A stretch of 64,000 nucleotides of DNA from Barthelona sp. PCE (Eukaryota; Metamonada: BaSk clade), in assembly GCA_040285745.1 (NCBI GenBank), contig JAUFOR010000008.1:930001-994000 (forward strand), given 5' to 3'. Within the stretch, counting starts at the first letter, position 1; every line of letters begins with the position of its first letter. Positions 46,534-56,465 of the stretch are shown piece after piece. Under the pieces are notes generated by a model, which made no database searches, was not told the origin of the DNA, and saw nothing but the letters and a program-made list of their open reading frames with translations. Made by a program: the position numbers and the translations under genes.

Positions 46534-47913
46534 ATGACTTTGGAACCTTCTTATAACACTTTGATCCTTGGAACGGGCCTGAAAGAGTGCATTATCAGCG
46601 GTATGTTCTCTGTTAGCCGTGAATCGGTTTTACAGATGGAGAAAAATTCCTATTATGGTGGATCTACTGCCTCTTTGAATGCAGATCAGTTGTATGAGCA
46701 TTTCGAGGGTCAAAACGAAGGACGCCGTGAAGAACTTGGTCATAACCGTGACTATTCTGTAGATCTTTGTCCCAAGCTTATCTTATCTAGAGGTAAGCTT
46801 ATTAAGGTGCTCACTGCAACTTCTGTTGCAAGCCGTTACCTTAAGTTCAAGAGCATTGGTAATTCCTACGTTCAGAAGGATTCTACAATTCATAGAGTTC
46901 CTTCTACAGCACGTGAGGCTATGGGTTCATCTCTTATGGGTCTTTTCGAAAAGAACCGTTGTCGTAAGTTCCTTAACTTTGTTTACGGTTACAAGCCTGA
47001 TGAAACTACCGTTTTCAAGAGAATGGACATGATGATTACTCCTATGCGTGATGTTTTTGATTACTTCAGCCTTCAACCCACAACCATCGACATGCTCGGT
47101 CATGCAATGGCTCTTTATCGTAACGATGATTATTTGGATATGCCCGCTCACGAAACTATCAAGAAGCTTAAGCTCTATGGGTTATCTCTTGCTCGTTTCG
47201 GCAGATCCCCTTACGTTTACCCAGTCTTCGGTTTAGGTGATGTCTCACAGGCTTATGCTCGTTTGAGCGCTGTATATGGTGGAACATTTATTCTGAACAA
47301 CCAACCAACCGACTTCACTTTCGATGAGGAGGGTAAAGTCAACGGTGCTACTATCATGGGACAACATGTTGGTGTTAGCCGTATTGTCGCCGACTGGACT
47401 TACTTCCCTGAAAAGGTCGAGAAGATTGGTCAGGTCGTTCGTGCCATCTGTATCATGCGCCATGGTATCCCCAATACTGATGATATCGATTCATGCCAAA
47501 TCATCATTCCCGCTACTGAGGTTGGTAACAGAAGATCTGACATCTATGTCTCATTACTGAGCTCCACTCACAAAATCTGTGAGAAGAAATGCTGGATTGC
47601 TACATGTTCCACTGTAGTTGAGACAGATACCCCCATGAACGAGTTGCAATCTGCTTTCAACTTACTCAATCTTTCTCCTCAGGATCAAGTCTTCCATGAG
47701 GTTATTGATCAGGTTAGAGTTATTGATGATGGTACCAAGGATAACATTTTTGTTGTCTCATCTTATGATGAGATGTCCCACTTTGAGACCACTGTTGATG
47801 ATGTTGCTGAGGTCTATGAACGTATGACCGGTGAAAACATTTGGTCTGTTGTTGATCGTTACAATGAGGAATTAACTGCTGCAGCCAAATCACAGGGAAC
47901 AATTCCTAAGTAA
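46534..47913 (+). CDS. Rab GDP-dissociation inhibitor (GDI)
   Basis: The 459-aa protein starts MTLEPSYNTLILGTGLKECI, matching the GDI N-terminus (a dinucleotide-binding-like glycine motif), then has SVLQMEKNSYYGG, PKLILSRGKLIKVL, YVYPVFGLGDVSQAYARLSAVYGG and the GDI-like C-terminus. GDI extracts GDP-bound prenylated Rabs from membranes and recycles them; a Rab is encoded at 55608-56262. I prefer ATG 46534 because it puts the glycine motif at the usual distance; ATG 46495 in the same frame would add 13 residues. Synonymous codons are biased towards C, as in the actin gene, suggesting strong expression. Confidence 0.93.
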   Translation: MTLEPSYNTLILGTGLKECIISGMFSVSRESVLQMEKNSYYGGSTASLNADQLYEHFEGQNEGRREELGHNRDYSVDLCPKLILSRGKLIKVLTATSVASRYLKFKSIGNSYVQKDSTIHRVPSTAREAMGSSLMGLFEKNRCRKFLNFVYGYKPDETTVFKRMDMMITPMRDVFDYFSLQPTTIDMLGHAMALYRNDDYLDMPAHETIKKLKLYGLSLARFGRSPYVYPVFGLGDVSQAYARLSAVYGGTFILNNQPTDFTFDEEGKVNGATIMGQHVGVSRIVADWTYFPEKVEKIGQVVRAICIMRHGIPNTDDIDSCQIIIPATEVGNRRSDIYVSLLSSTHKICEKKCWIATCSTVVETDTPMNELQSAFNLLNLSPQDQVFHEVIDQVRVIDDGTKDNIFVVSSYDEMSHFETTVDDVAEVYERMTGENIWSVVDRYNEELTAAAKSQGTIPK

Positions 47914-47983
47914 ATTTGCTGTCTTCAATGATAAATTGTTTTAGGTTTATTTTGGAAGTTTGAACAATAATGCAATTTCATGT

Positions 47984-50938
47984 TTAAGCATCCATCGTGA
48001 TGACAGGTTCACCATTACCACGAATTAAAAGTACTGGGACACGTGCAACACTGGATAAAACTGTAAGCCAAGCCATATAAAGCTTCTCAGGTATGTTTGC
48101 ATGAGGAATAGGTGTTGAAATGAACACAAGTGATGAGTTTGATGATTTTTGACGCATGACGAGACACATGCGAACAAATCGAGCTGTAGTAGCAGCAAAT
48201 TTATCAGGAACTTCCACGCGCATCCATTCCTTGAATGCATTAACAAGAATCTCATCACCCAGCTCCTTCAACTCCTTGAGGCGAGAAATGCTAAGGTTAA
48301 CATTGGCCAAATCACGGGCAATAGCATGGGTAGAGTCACCACCTTCATCGGTTTCGGTGTCGACTCCAAGGTAGCCTTCGGTGTCGGTGTAGTCAGTATC
48401 ATCATCTTCAACTGGATTCTTTAACTCCAAGTTGACACCATCCAGCTCAGTTGGGAGGTCAATTTCAAAGTCATTAGGATCATCCTCAGTTTCGGGCAGA
48501 ATATCAGGTTCCCCCTCTTCAGGGATGGCTGGGGAAGGGGACAAACCTACAGAACTGCGGTTGAACATATCAAAGACGTTGGTTCGCTCTTCATCATTCT
48601 CTTGCTTAGCAAGTGTACCAGGACCAATTGTAAACCCAAACTTGACACGGGGAATGTCCTTTTCATCGATTGCCATTTCCGGAGGTGATAACTCTGAAGG
48701 CATGATTTCTTCAACAACAGCAGGGATTCTGAACTTATCCAACAACTGTTTTATCATACCGTCTTCCTCATCGAGGCAGACGACACGGAGTTCAGCCTGA
48801 GCAAACCCAGAACGCATGCTCAACAGGTATGGCATGAGGAGAGCCAGGCCACCATCATCGACCATCCAGTAGATGTCGATCTTTGATCCCTGTGGAAGTG
48901 GTGTTGCCTTGCAGGGACGGTAGACGTGGGTGTATAGCTTATCCAAACGACGTGCTACAATGAAAGACTTGTTGAGTAGACACATATCTCTAATGATGTT
49001 AACGTATTCTTTTGTGTTAGCGCTTTCCTTTTTGGAATCCCTGTACCATTTCTCGTGGAAACCAATGAGGGCGACGTTCGGTCTCAGCAGGGAAAGACCA
49101 GAAACAGTAAGTAACTGACGAACTCCCTTGCGTAGTGAAGAAGCGACGGCGACATCTACACAGGACTTGAAGTTACGGTCAGCAACAAAGTCAGCCATCG
49201 ACTCAAGGCGGTTCTCACGCACCTGGACCATATCTCTGAAACCCTTCTTTTTGCGCATGATGCACACATCACCCAAAATACTGATGGAAGATGCGGCCTT
49301 TGAGACGTCACTTGCGAAATTAGCAAGATGGACTCTGTCTTGAGGGGTGCCAACCAGTGCAAGCATATGCGGTCTGTATAACTTAACGTGCTTGTAATTA
49401 CGCAATCTACTAAGATCTTGGATGGCACTGACGGCATCTTTCTGGGTTTTAGCACGTGTCATATCACCCCAGTCAATGTTATCAACGGTCATAATCACGT
49501 AGATGTAAAGGATGGCCATAATTGCAACAGAAATGAAGGCATAAAGTAAATCGAGAACAAACATGATTGATAGACACATGAGTGCACCGAATAATGAGAT
49601 CCACTTGTTGAAGTACTTGAAACCGGGACGGAACGAGGGAGAGTTGGACTGACATGCAACAAAAACACTCCAGTTGATGAGTCCGTAAGTCAGCAAGAAA
49701 AAGTTTGCGATAATTGGTGCAATTAAATCTAAGTTACCCAAGGCAATGCCAGCCATTGCAATAACAAATGTTAGAACAGTACCAGCCATAGGATTTCCGT
49801 CTCTTTCACGGACTTTGGAGAATCTATTGAGTGCTGGGAAGATCTTATCCTTTGCTAAAGATTGGAGTAATCTGGGAGCACCCAAAAAGGCAGCAATAGC
49901 TGAGGACAAAGTTGCAACAATGACACCTGTATAGTACAGCCATGGCCAGGCAGATATACGTGCCATGACAGTACGTTCTTCAATGAGCAGATTTGATGCT
50001 GTTGTTCCAGCGAACAACCAGATCAGGCCAATATAAATAATAGTAGTAATGAAGATACCCCAGAGTGTACCCGAGGGAATTGATTTGGAAGGTTTCTCAA
50101 GATCACCACTCAGGTTGGCTCCTGCGAGGATACCTGTGACGGCAGGGAAAGCAATACCGAGACAAATGACGAAAGATGAGGGGAAGGTAGCGTTTTCATC
50201 CCACTTTTGCCAAAGATTTGATGAAAGAGTATCGAATGCGAAAGGAGCAATGCCATCAGATGTTGTAGTGGTGAAACATCCAGTGATAAATGAAGCTAAT
50301 GAAGCAAAAATAACAACCATTAAAGCAATTTGGAGTTTGGCAATCCATCCTACGCCTATCAACACCATAGTGAGCAGAAACACACATGTTACTGCGGATA
50401 CAAGTCTGACGTCGTTTGTTGTGATCTCGGAGCCACCGAGAATGGGGCCTGTGATATCTAAAAGTGCTTCAGCAAAACCAATGATGTACATTGTAACACT
50501 TAGCGCATTAGAAAACGAAAGAAGAGCACCGAGACTTGCATAGCCGGGGCCCAGCGAGCGCGTGATCATGATATAAGGTCCACCAGCAGACAAAGCACCA
50601 TTTGTTGATAAAGCAGAAACTGAAAGGGCGGATGTTGTTGTGACAAGAACTGAAAGCCCAAAGATAGCGGTTGCAACCCACGCGCCTGATGCACCTGTGA
50701 TCCAACTTAAACGAAGGAACATGACAAAACCGAGAACGTTCAAACAAACACTGTTAAAGACGAGACCAAAGCCCAATTTACCAGTCTGTGCAGTGCTACT
50801 CTCTGAAGAGCCATTTTCATCAGTCATATCATTGGGGTTAAGGTAAGCTTGACGAATATTCTTGGGTTTTGAAGTAGTATTCTTTAAAATGCTTGGGGGA
50901 TTTTGGAAGTACCCGCTTGAATCGGGTATTTCATTCAT
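47984..50938 (-). CDS. SLC12 cation-chloride cotransporter
   Basis: The 984-aa protein has a cytosolic N-terminus (about 45 residues), about twelve membrane segments (50-490) and a large cytosolic C-terminal domain (490-984). Family motifs include FVMFLRLSWITGASG, STNGALSAGGPYIMITRSLGPGYAS, an intact ILAGANLSGDLEKPSKSIPSGTL and the C-terminal YWMVDDGGLALLMPYLL. The length and C-terminal domain fit SLC12 (NKCC/NCC/KCC); the ions carried cannot be settled. An acidic insert (about 800-880, rich in Asp/Glu/Thr) interrupts the C-terminal domain. It is likely to serve volume or chloride control. It converges on Rab GDI with a 70-bp gap. Confidence 0.92.
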   Translation of the reverse strand: MNEIPDSSGYFQNPPSILKNTTSKPKNIRQAYLNPNDMTDENGSSESSTAQTGKLGFGLVFNSVCLNVLGFVMFLRLSWITGASGAWVATAIFGLSVLVTTTSALSVSALSTNGALSAGGPYIMITRSLGPGYASLGALLSFSNALSVTMYIIGFAEALLDITGPILGGSEITTNDVRLVSAVTCVFLLTMVLIGVGWIAKLQIALMVVIFASLASFITGCFTTTTSDGIAPFAFDTLSSNLWQKWDENATFPSSFVICLGIAFPAVTGILAGANLSGDLEKPSKSIPSGTLWGIFITTIIYIGLIWLFAGTTASNLLIEERTVMARISAWPWLYYTGVIVATLSSAIAAFLGAPRLLQSLAKDKIFPALNRFSKVRERDGNPMAGTVLTFVIAMAGIALGNLDLIAPIIANFFLLTYGLINWSVFVACQSNSPSFRPGFKYFNKWISLFGALMCLSIMFVLDLLYAFISVAIMAILYIYVIMTVDNIDWGDMTRAKTQKDAVSAIQDLSRLRNYKHVKLYRPHMLALVGTPQDRVHLANFASDVSKAASSISILGDVCIMRKKKGFRDMVQVRENRLESMADFVADRNFKSCVDVAVASSLRKGVRQLLTVSGLSLLRPNVALIGFHEKWYRDSKKESANTKEYVNIIRDMCLLNKSFIVARRLDKLYTHVYRPCKATPLPQGSKIDIYWMVDDGGLALLMPYLLSMRSGFAQAELRVVCLDEEDGMIKQLLDKFRIPAVVEEIMPSELSPPEMAIDEKDIPRVKFGFTIGPGTLAKQENDEERTNVFDMFNRSSVGLSPSPAIPEEGEPDILPETEDDPNDFEIDLPTELDGVNLELKNPVEDDDTDYTDTEGYLGVDTETDEGGDSTHAIARDLANVNLSISRLKELKELGDEILVNAFKEWMRVEVPDKFAATTARFVRMCLVMRQKSSNSSLVFISTPIPHANIPEKLYMAWLTVLSSVARVPVLLIRGNGEPVITMDA

Positions 50939-51245
50939 GCTTCCTCAAAAATGCAAAAACAAGAAAAGAAAAGGGAAGAATTCGTATTTGTGATGTTGCA
51001 CACTTTTAAATAACAGTTCAGAGGTTTACTAGTAATATCTGTATAGGGTATGCCATTTAAAGCCTATAATGTCCATAAATTTTGTTTACTAACAGAGAAA
51101 TCATTATTATGGTTTCTTGACATGGTACGTTAAAATACTTCAATCAGTCTGAACGAAGTTAAACTGTGATGCCGTTTACTGTTTTGTAATAAGATTTGTG
51201 CATGTAGTTACAAAAGTGTGAAAATGCTAATAAATGTCCAGTGTT
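50939..51245. other. Intergenic region, no gene seen
   Basis: This 307-bp AT-rich spacer lies upstream of the SLC12 gene and downstream of the next minus-strand gene. No motif or structure was evident. Confidence 0.35.
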
Positions 51246-52394
51246 CTAAATTTCACTCTGTTCAGGGAGAATGCCTATAAATAGCAAGACAGCACATACA
51301 GCAAATATCAAGAACAGAATCAAGAAAATGACAGTGCAAGAATTCCATTTCTTAACCTTCTGATGTATCTGTTGTTTTAAGGGAAGCTCTACACCTACAT
51401 CTGGTATTTCGTTCTGTATTTTCTCCAACCTATCTTCAATGGATGTGAATCTGTCTTCGAAATTGGAGAACCCTTGGGAAAGCAAATCACTTATTACAAT
51501 AACAAGACCATCGTTGACTGTATTTTGACCATTTTTGACCTCTTCTTCATGCTCACTGGAATCATATGAATCATAATCATCTTCATCCTCTTCTTCTTCA
51601 TCTTCTAACTGCGGTTCAGGTGAAGGTGAACTTCTTTGTACAGTTTCAACAATTGCCAAATGTGATTTTTTCAATTCATTTTCATAATCACTATCATCAT
51701 CTGTACTGTCATCCAATGCTAAAAGGCTTCCCATGCGATCTAATTTGTTGAATTTCAACTTCTTTTCACCAGGTTCTTCAACTTCTTCAACTTCCTCATC
51801 TTCAACTTCTTCAACTTCCTCATCTTCAAATAGATCTTCATCTTCATGAAGTTCAGATGCAACAGTCTCATTTGTTATATGCGCAATACTTCCAGCACTT
51901 TCATTAAGATCAACGTCGATGTTATCCAGAGAAATTGGTGAGCACATACCTTCTGAGCGCTCTTTTCGCCTTTGTCGGTCCATCTCCGCAGCACTACGTT
52001 GCTCACTAATACGCATAGTCTGCTCAAGTAGTGAGGTACGTTCACCAATGGAAAAACGTGTTGGATTGTGAGAAATATGTTTCAAACTGCGCCCATCGAA
52101 ACGAGGGGGTGATCTTGTCACGTATAACATATGATCGTCTTCCCCCCTATCATCAAGAAAAGGTGATACAGGAAATACAGGAGTATTTTGTGGAGCAATA
52201 AGCTCTTCTGATTTCCTCTTGTTTAATATATCGTTCTCATGGATAGCGCTGTATCCAGTCGTTGGCGTGTACATGTCGTACTTATGTGGATCGTAGCCCT
52301 GTTGAGGAGCAGAAATTGGAGATGTAGGAGAGTTGCTATAACCCTCAAGTTTGATTCTCCCTGAACCTGATGGTGATGAATAGTAAATTGACAT
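51246..52394 (-). CDS. Tail-anchored acidic protein with coiled-coil region
   Basis: The product has 382 residues from ATG 52394 (MSIYYSSPSGSGRIKLEGY); 22 upstream codons open only with TTG. It has a disordered Ser/Pro-rich N-terminus (1-130), highly acidic stretches (about 185-225 and 265-300, with EVEEVEDEEVEEVEE), a short helical region with heptads (NFEDRFTSIEDRLEKIQNEI) and a single C-terminal membrane segment (CTVIFLILFLIFAVCAVLLF) with seven residues after it. This is the topology of a tail-anchored ER, Golgi or nuclear-envelope protein, similar in form to SNARE-like or tethering proteins, but no SNARE motif is seen. Function unknown. Confidence 0.75.
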   Translation of the reverse strand: MSIYYSSPSGSGRIKLEGYSNSPTSPISAPQQGYDPHKYDMYTPTTGYSAIHENDILNKRKSEELIAPQNTPVFPVSPFLDDRGEDDHMLYVTRSPPRFDGRSLKHISHNPTRFSIGERTSLLEQTMRISEQRSAAEMDRQRRKERSEGMCSPISLDNIDVDLNESAGSIAHITNETVASELHEDEDLFEDEEVEEVEDEEVEEVEEPGEKKLKFNKLDRMGSLLALDDSTDDDSDYENELKKSHLAIVETVQRSSPSPEPQLEDEEEEDEDDYDSYDSSEHEEEVKNGQNTVNDGLVIVISDLLSQGFSNFEDRFTSIEDRLEKIQNEIPDVGVELPLKQQIHQKVKKWNSCTVIFLILFLIFAVCAVLLFIGILPEQSEI

Positions 52395-52776
52395 GCGTAA
52401 ATGTTGATAATTCCGCAAACCACAAGAAATCAGGGGGGAAAGCAAAAACAGGTTTTTCAATTATTAGCTGGTCGCAAATTGATGTTTTGTGAAGTTAAAT
52501 CTCGTTTTGTAAGAATTTTAGTGATATTACCCAAAGGGATGAGAACTTGTTTGTACAGGGTTATATATTCGTTGTATACATCATTTTAAAGCGTGGTAAC
52601 ATTGTCAATACTCATATTAAATGGACATTTGATGATTATAGCAGATTAAATATAGGAATTAAGCAACTTAGATGGTTTCTATTTTCATTCCTTTTTCAGT
52701 GGATATCAAGCACCCGCAAATTTCCTTGTACGCATTGTCCCGCCCCGCAAATATATTTTCACATACTCGTATTCCA
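52395..52776. other. Divergent spacer between two membrane-protein genes
   Basis: AT-rich DNA. An in-frame extension of the downstream gene reaches ATG 52672, but would place 35 extra residues before its signal peptide, so I treat it as leader. No other feature was evident. Confidence 0.35.
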
Positions 52777-53493
52777 ATGATGAACAGTTTTAATTCTTTT
52801 TATATTTTCCTCATCGTTTTTCTTGGGCTGATCATTAGCTCAAATGCAGATTGTAATGTGTGTAGTCCAAGCTTCCCCACACCCTCATATGACGCAACGT
52901 TGTGTCCAATTATGAGCGCAGTTAACCATTTGAGCATCCCTTCAATTTATTATAAAGTCAGACGCTGTAACGATCCACCACAGGTTGACGTGCAGGTGAC
53001 AACACGTTTCCTGAACGTTAGTTCACAATGGGACTGTCATGTAGCTGATGAACCATTAGTTTTAGATCAAGCTAAGAAAGTTTCAAAGTCAGGATGGAGC
53101 ATGTACGCTTACCTAACCCTCCGAGAGTACGAGTCATATGATGATTTTGGCTTTTCGTTTAGAATTGAAGCAGTTCTCCGTAATTTTGACTGGTCAGTCA
53201 ACTCTACCATCAATGATATCGTTAACATCACTTGGCAACCAGGATTCTCTTCCATGGATTTCTGTTGGGACTACAGTGATTATTCATGTGGTACGATAAC
53301 AGATGAATGTTTGAGTATTTTTCCAGGCTGGATTGGTATGTTAGTCAGTGCTGTTGTTGTTATTTTGCTATTGACAATTTTTGCTATTGTACGTTGTTTC
53401 TCCCCCAGGAGAGTGACAAAGGCACGCGATTTGCGTCGTAATGTCTTACAGAATCAGTTTAATCCAAGGATAATTAATGTACAATCGTTTTGA
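52777..53493 (+). CDS. Small type I membrane protein with Cys-rich ectodomain
   Basis: The 238-aa protein starts MMNSFNSFYIFLIVFLGLII, a good signal peptide. The ectodomain (about 24-175) has about nine Cys and several N-glycosylation sequons (NVSS, NSTI, NITW). One membrane segment (about 185-205, WIGMLVSAVVVILLLTIFAIV) and a basic tail follow. I recognise no family. The C-X2-C near its start (CNVCSP) and the aromatic DFCWDYSDYSC motif suggest a disulfide-stabilised domain. It resembles the paralogue pair at 44-46 kb in general design but shares no clear motif. It converges on UTP18 with 15 bp between the genes. Confidence 0.72.
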   Translation: MMNSFNSFYIFLIVFLGLIISSNADCNVCSPSFPTPSYDATLCPIMSAVNHLSIPSIYYKVRRCNDPPQVDVQVTTRFLNVSSQWDCHVADEPLVLDQAKKVSKSGWSMYAYLTLREYESYDDFGFSFRIEAVLRNFDWSVNSTINDIVNITWQPGFSSMDFCWDYSDYSCGTITDECLSIFPGWIGMLVSAVVVILLLTIFAIVRCFSPRRVTKARDLRRNVLQNQFNPRIINVQSF

Positions 53494-53508
53494 TTCATTT
53501 TGATTTTA

Positions 53509-54825
53509 TTATTGTTCAGTGTATTGCTTCAATCTGAAAGCGTGTACACGGCCTTGCCTATTGCCAATATAGAAGAAACCACTGTTTTCCGAAAAGGCAA
53601 TAGCAGATACTCGTCCAAATGAACTAAACTGAGGAGGAAAGTTTTGATAGGTTAGATTCTCAACCACGTTAGCAAGACGTACAGCATTCTTACTTTCAAG
53701 GCTGCACCATGCCAATATGGCGCCATCATGACTGAATTTAAGCTGTGTAATTGGTTCAACTAAATTAGAGTAGCAGTGAAGAGGTTCAGGTCTGCGAGAT
53801 TTCATAACAGAGTCTCTTGTGTAAAGATTGACACAACCGCTGTCACTTCCGATTGCAATATGATGTTCTGTAATTGCAAATTGTGTTGTTGGACTTCCAC
53901 CATGATCGAAAAATGTATGAATTGGTCGTAATGTTTCCATATCAAAAACATGAATACGCCCACTCTTGTTAGCTGCATATATCATGTTTTCATTAAATAA
54001 AAGTGACGTTATATCATCGTTTGTTGAAAAAGAAGCAATCTTGTTCAGTGATGCGGTTTGAAATACGCCCACATCACCGTTCTTTCCAGCTAATGCAAAG
54101 ATATTTCCATCCTTGTTGGGTGCAACGATGCTGTAGTCGGTGACGAAGAAATGTTTCACAGAACGACGTTCACATGTCGTGCTACTAATTCTTTGACGCA
54201 GGAAAAATTTCCTCTTTCCAAAGACATAAAAGTGATCTCTAAATGTAAAGAACGTCTTGATAGGATAGTTCTTGAAAGCAAGGTCACGTACTAAACGTGA
54301 TTTAACGTAATCGGGTTGGAAAATTCGGAGATGTGAATCGGCGCTACTAACCACCAATAAATCATCTGTTGCTTCAAGCTTGGTTACCTCCATGACACAT
54401 TTGTTGCGTTGAGTCACTTCATTAAGACGTTCAAATGAAAGAATATCCAGACCGACATCTTCGATATCCAAAACTTCTTGTAATACTGCCTTTTCCTCTT
54501 CTCTTTCTTCAATTTCGCTTTTGCGTACAGCCCAACGCACAGAATCGGTTTTGAGAATTTTAGATTGAACGCGTTCAGTGTAAGATTGTCCCTTAATTGT
54601 ATTATCTTCCTCTGTTTCACGTAATTTCTTCAATTGATTGTCAGTGAGGTCTATTTCGACCTGTGTCTCATCGATATCTTCCCACAGCGGCATGTTTTCA
54701 GTTCGTTGAATCTTCCTTGCCGGTTCGAATATTGTTTGGAAGGCATCACCTGCCTCTAAAGCCCCAAATAGAAAGCTCTCGAGCTTTTCTGTATTGACTG
54801 ATGTCTTTTCAGTGCTCTCACTCAT
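53509..54825 (-). CDS. UTP18: UTP18, U3 snoRNP WD-repeat component
   Basis: The 438-aa protein has a charged N-terminus with the UTP18 signature (FLFGALEAGDAFQ; LPLWEDIDETQVEIDLT-like segment; LKKLRETEEDNTIKGQSYTERVQ) and a seven-bladed propeller (about 140-435) with weak WD repeats (VFDMETLRPIHTFFDHGG). UTP18 is part of the t-UTP/UtpB side of the small-subunit processome that cleaves pre-rRNA, so it acts with IMP3, also encoded here. Length is shorter than human (556 aa), mainly in the N-terminus. ATG 54825 fits. Confidence 0.88.
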   Translation of the reverse strand: MSESTEKTSVNTEKLESFLFGALEAGDAFQTIFEPARKIQRTENMPLWEDIDETQVEIDLTDNQLKKLRETEEDNTIKGQSYTERVQSKILKTDSVRWAVRKSEIEEREEEKAVLQEVLDIEDVGLDILSFERLNEVTQRNKCVMEVTKLEATDDLLVVSSADSHLRIFQPDYVKSRLVRDLAFKNYPIKTFFTFRDHFYVFGKRKFFLRQRISSTTCERRSVKHFFVTDYSIVAPNKDGNIFALAGKNGDVGVFQTASLNKIASFSTNDDITSLLFNENMIYAANKSGRIHVFDMETLRPIHTFFDHGGSPTTQFAITEHHIAIGSDSGCVNLYTRDSVMKSRRPEPLHCYSNLVEPITQLKFSHDGAILAWCSLESKNAVRLANVVENLTYQNFPPQFSSFGRVSAIAFSENSGFFYIGNRQGRVHAFRLKQYTEQ

Positions 54826-55144
54826 TGTAAAGGTAAAATCAAGAAAAGCACATTAAAGTGTTTTAAATAGCTTTACAATTCAAAGAATATGTCCGATACA
54901 CAGTATAATGAAAGACATTCCCATGTAAATGACGTTATTTAAAAGAAACCTTGTTGGATATTTTGAACTCAATTCAATAAAGTACTTATGGCATCAAGCT
55001 GCGGTATACCCTGATATCTATGGTAAAAAATCGGTGCATTGCTTTGTATATACTTCCTTATAGCTTTGAAAACGTGTTTTGCTTTAATTCACCCCATTTC
55101 AATTTATTTTTGGTTCTAAGACCTACTATAAGCATTTATAAGCA
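54826..55144. other. Divergent spacer between UTP18 and the dynein light chain gene
   Basis: AT-rich. An open frame through its last third joins the dynein exon in frame, but it is not supported as protein: the family N-terminus is supplied by the short exon at 55145. No other feature was evident. Confidence 0.35.
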
Positions 55145-55526
55145 ATGGAAGATCTGCACAATTCAGAAGAAGTATGACGCACCTTTAGTGAAGCAAAAAT
55201 CTAACATTTATGCTCAGTTTATTTACGAAGACGTGAAGGCTATCATCACAGAATCATGCGAGACAGTCTTGAACGAAGCCACATATTCCACAGAGACAGT
55301 TGAGAAGCACACGTCTAATCTCATCGAACACGTTTTAAAGAGACTTTGCGTATTAAACAGACCATTTAAGTACATTGTATCTGCCATCATCATGCAAAAC
55401 ACAGGTGCTGGACTTCACACAGCTTGTAGTTGTTATTGGGATAATTCTAGTGATGCCCCATGTGTTCAAAGGTATGAGAATGAAGAGATGCGAGCCGTAG
55501 TGACAGTTTTCGGCCTCTTCTGCTAG
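55145..55526 (+). CDS. Tctex-1/DYNLT dynein light chain, one intron
   Basis: Join 55145-55171 and 55218-55526 gives 111 residues: MEDLHNSEE, then FIYEDVKAIITESCETVL and the family core FKYIVSAIIMQNTGAGLHTACSCYWD...VTVFGLF. Human DYNLT1 has 113 residues with the same layout. The 46-nt intron begins GTATGA and ends CTAACATTTATGCTCAG, with the branch-like CTAAC 12 nt from the acceptor. DYNLT proteins link cargo and intermediate chains in cytoplasmic and flagellar dynein, and so suit a flagellate. An unspliced frame runs through the intron, so a purely ORF-based reading would give a false longer N-terminus. Confidence 0.88.
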
Positions 55527-55607
55527 AAATAGTAATTGCAAAGTGTCGAGAAAGATCAGTTTTATTTTTGTAACTTCTTTGCGAGTGTAAAATATATGTA
55601 TTGGAAT

Positions 55608-56262
55608 TTAGCATGAACATCCAACATCGGGATCCTGATGTACGGTATTTAGAAGATCCTCATCATCAGTTAATGTTGTGACAATAGTTTTTCTGGATGC
55701 TATCTCACGAATGATATCATTAAAAACATCTTCAACGTTTTCACCGGTGGCAGCAGAAGTTTCACGATACAGAAAACGACCTTCTTCAGCGAAACTCTTC
55801 AATTCTTCATATGAAACAACGGAAGGATTATCTTCATCTCTGATATCAGTCTTGTTACCAACAACCATGATGACAACGTCGCTACTTGTGGAGTTGCGAC
55901 AGTCAGTTAACCATCCATTAAGAGAATGGAAAGAAGAACGTACCGTAACATCATAACAAAGAACAACTGCAACAGCTGAACGGAAATAAGCTCGAACTAC
56001 GGCTCTGAACCGGTCTTGACCAGCAGTATCCCAAATTTGTACACGATAAACATTATCGTCCACCGTTGTAGTTTTGTTACCGAGATCAACGCCAATTGTG
56101 TGTGAGTTATCTAAATTGAAGTCATCGTAGCAGTACCGCGAAAGGATGGAACTCTAAATGTTATTTGCCCGTAAAAAAACATCGAAATAAAAATTTCGGA
56201 AAGAAACATACCTTTCCAACCCCACTGTCGCCGACAATAAGAAATCTGAGTGACGTGGCCAT
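55608..56262 (-). CDS. Rab family small GTPase, one intron
   Basis: Join complement 56212-56262 and 55608-56153; the 198-aa product is a complete Rab. The P-loop GDSGVGKS is split by the intron directly after Lys; exon 2 starts SSILSRYCYDDF. Switch and base-binding motifs follow: WDTAGQDRF, GNKTD and ETSA. The C-terminus, GCSC, carries the CXC prenylation site. The 58-nt intron starts GTATGT and ends ATAACATTTAG. Subfamily is open; the core resembles secretory Rabs (Rab1/8-like) in general. It works with the GDI encoded at 46534-47913. A one-exon reading would miss the P-loop entirely. Confidence 0.94.
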
Positions 56263-56465
56263 GTTCCCAGGTTATAAAACAATGTATAAAAAATGAGAGG
56301 GAAAACAAAGAGAAAACATGTCATTTGTCGAATAGACTGTCTTACTGCATTTTAAGCGATCAAAATATGAGAATGGATGATGAGTTAGCATATATATATA
56401 GTCTAACTAGATGTTTCATCCATTTCACACCATTTCACAAATTTTTTGAGTTAACACACATCGAA

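Noticed and set aside
55020-55144. Upstream extension of the dynein light chain frame
   Set aside because: The residues do not resemble the family and the short exon at 55145-55171 plus intron gives the right length and N-terminus.
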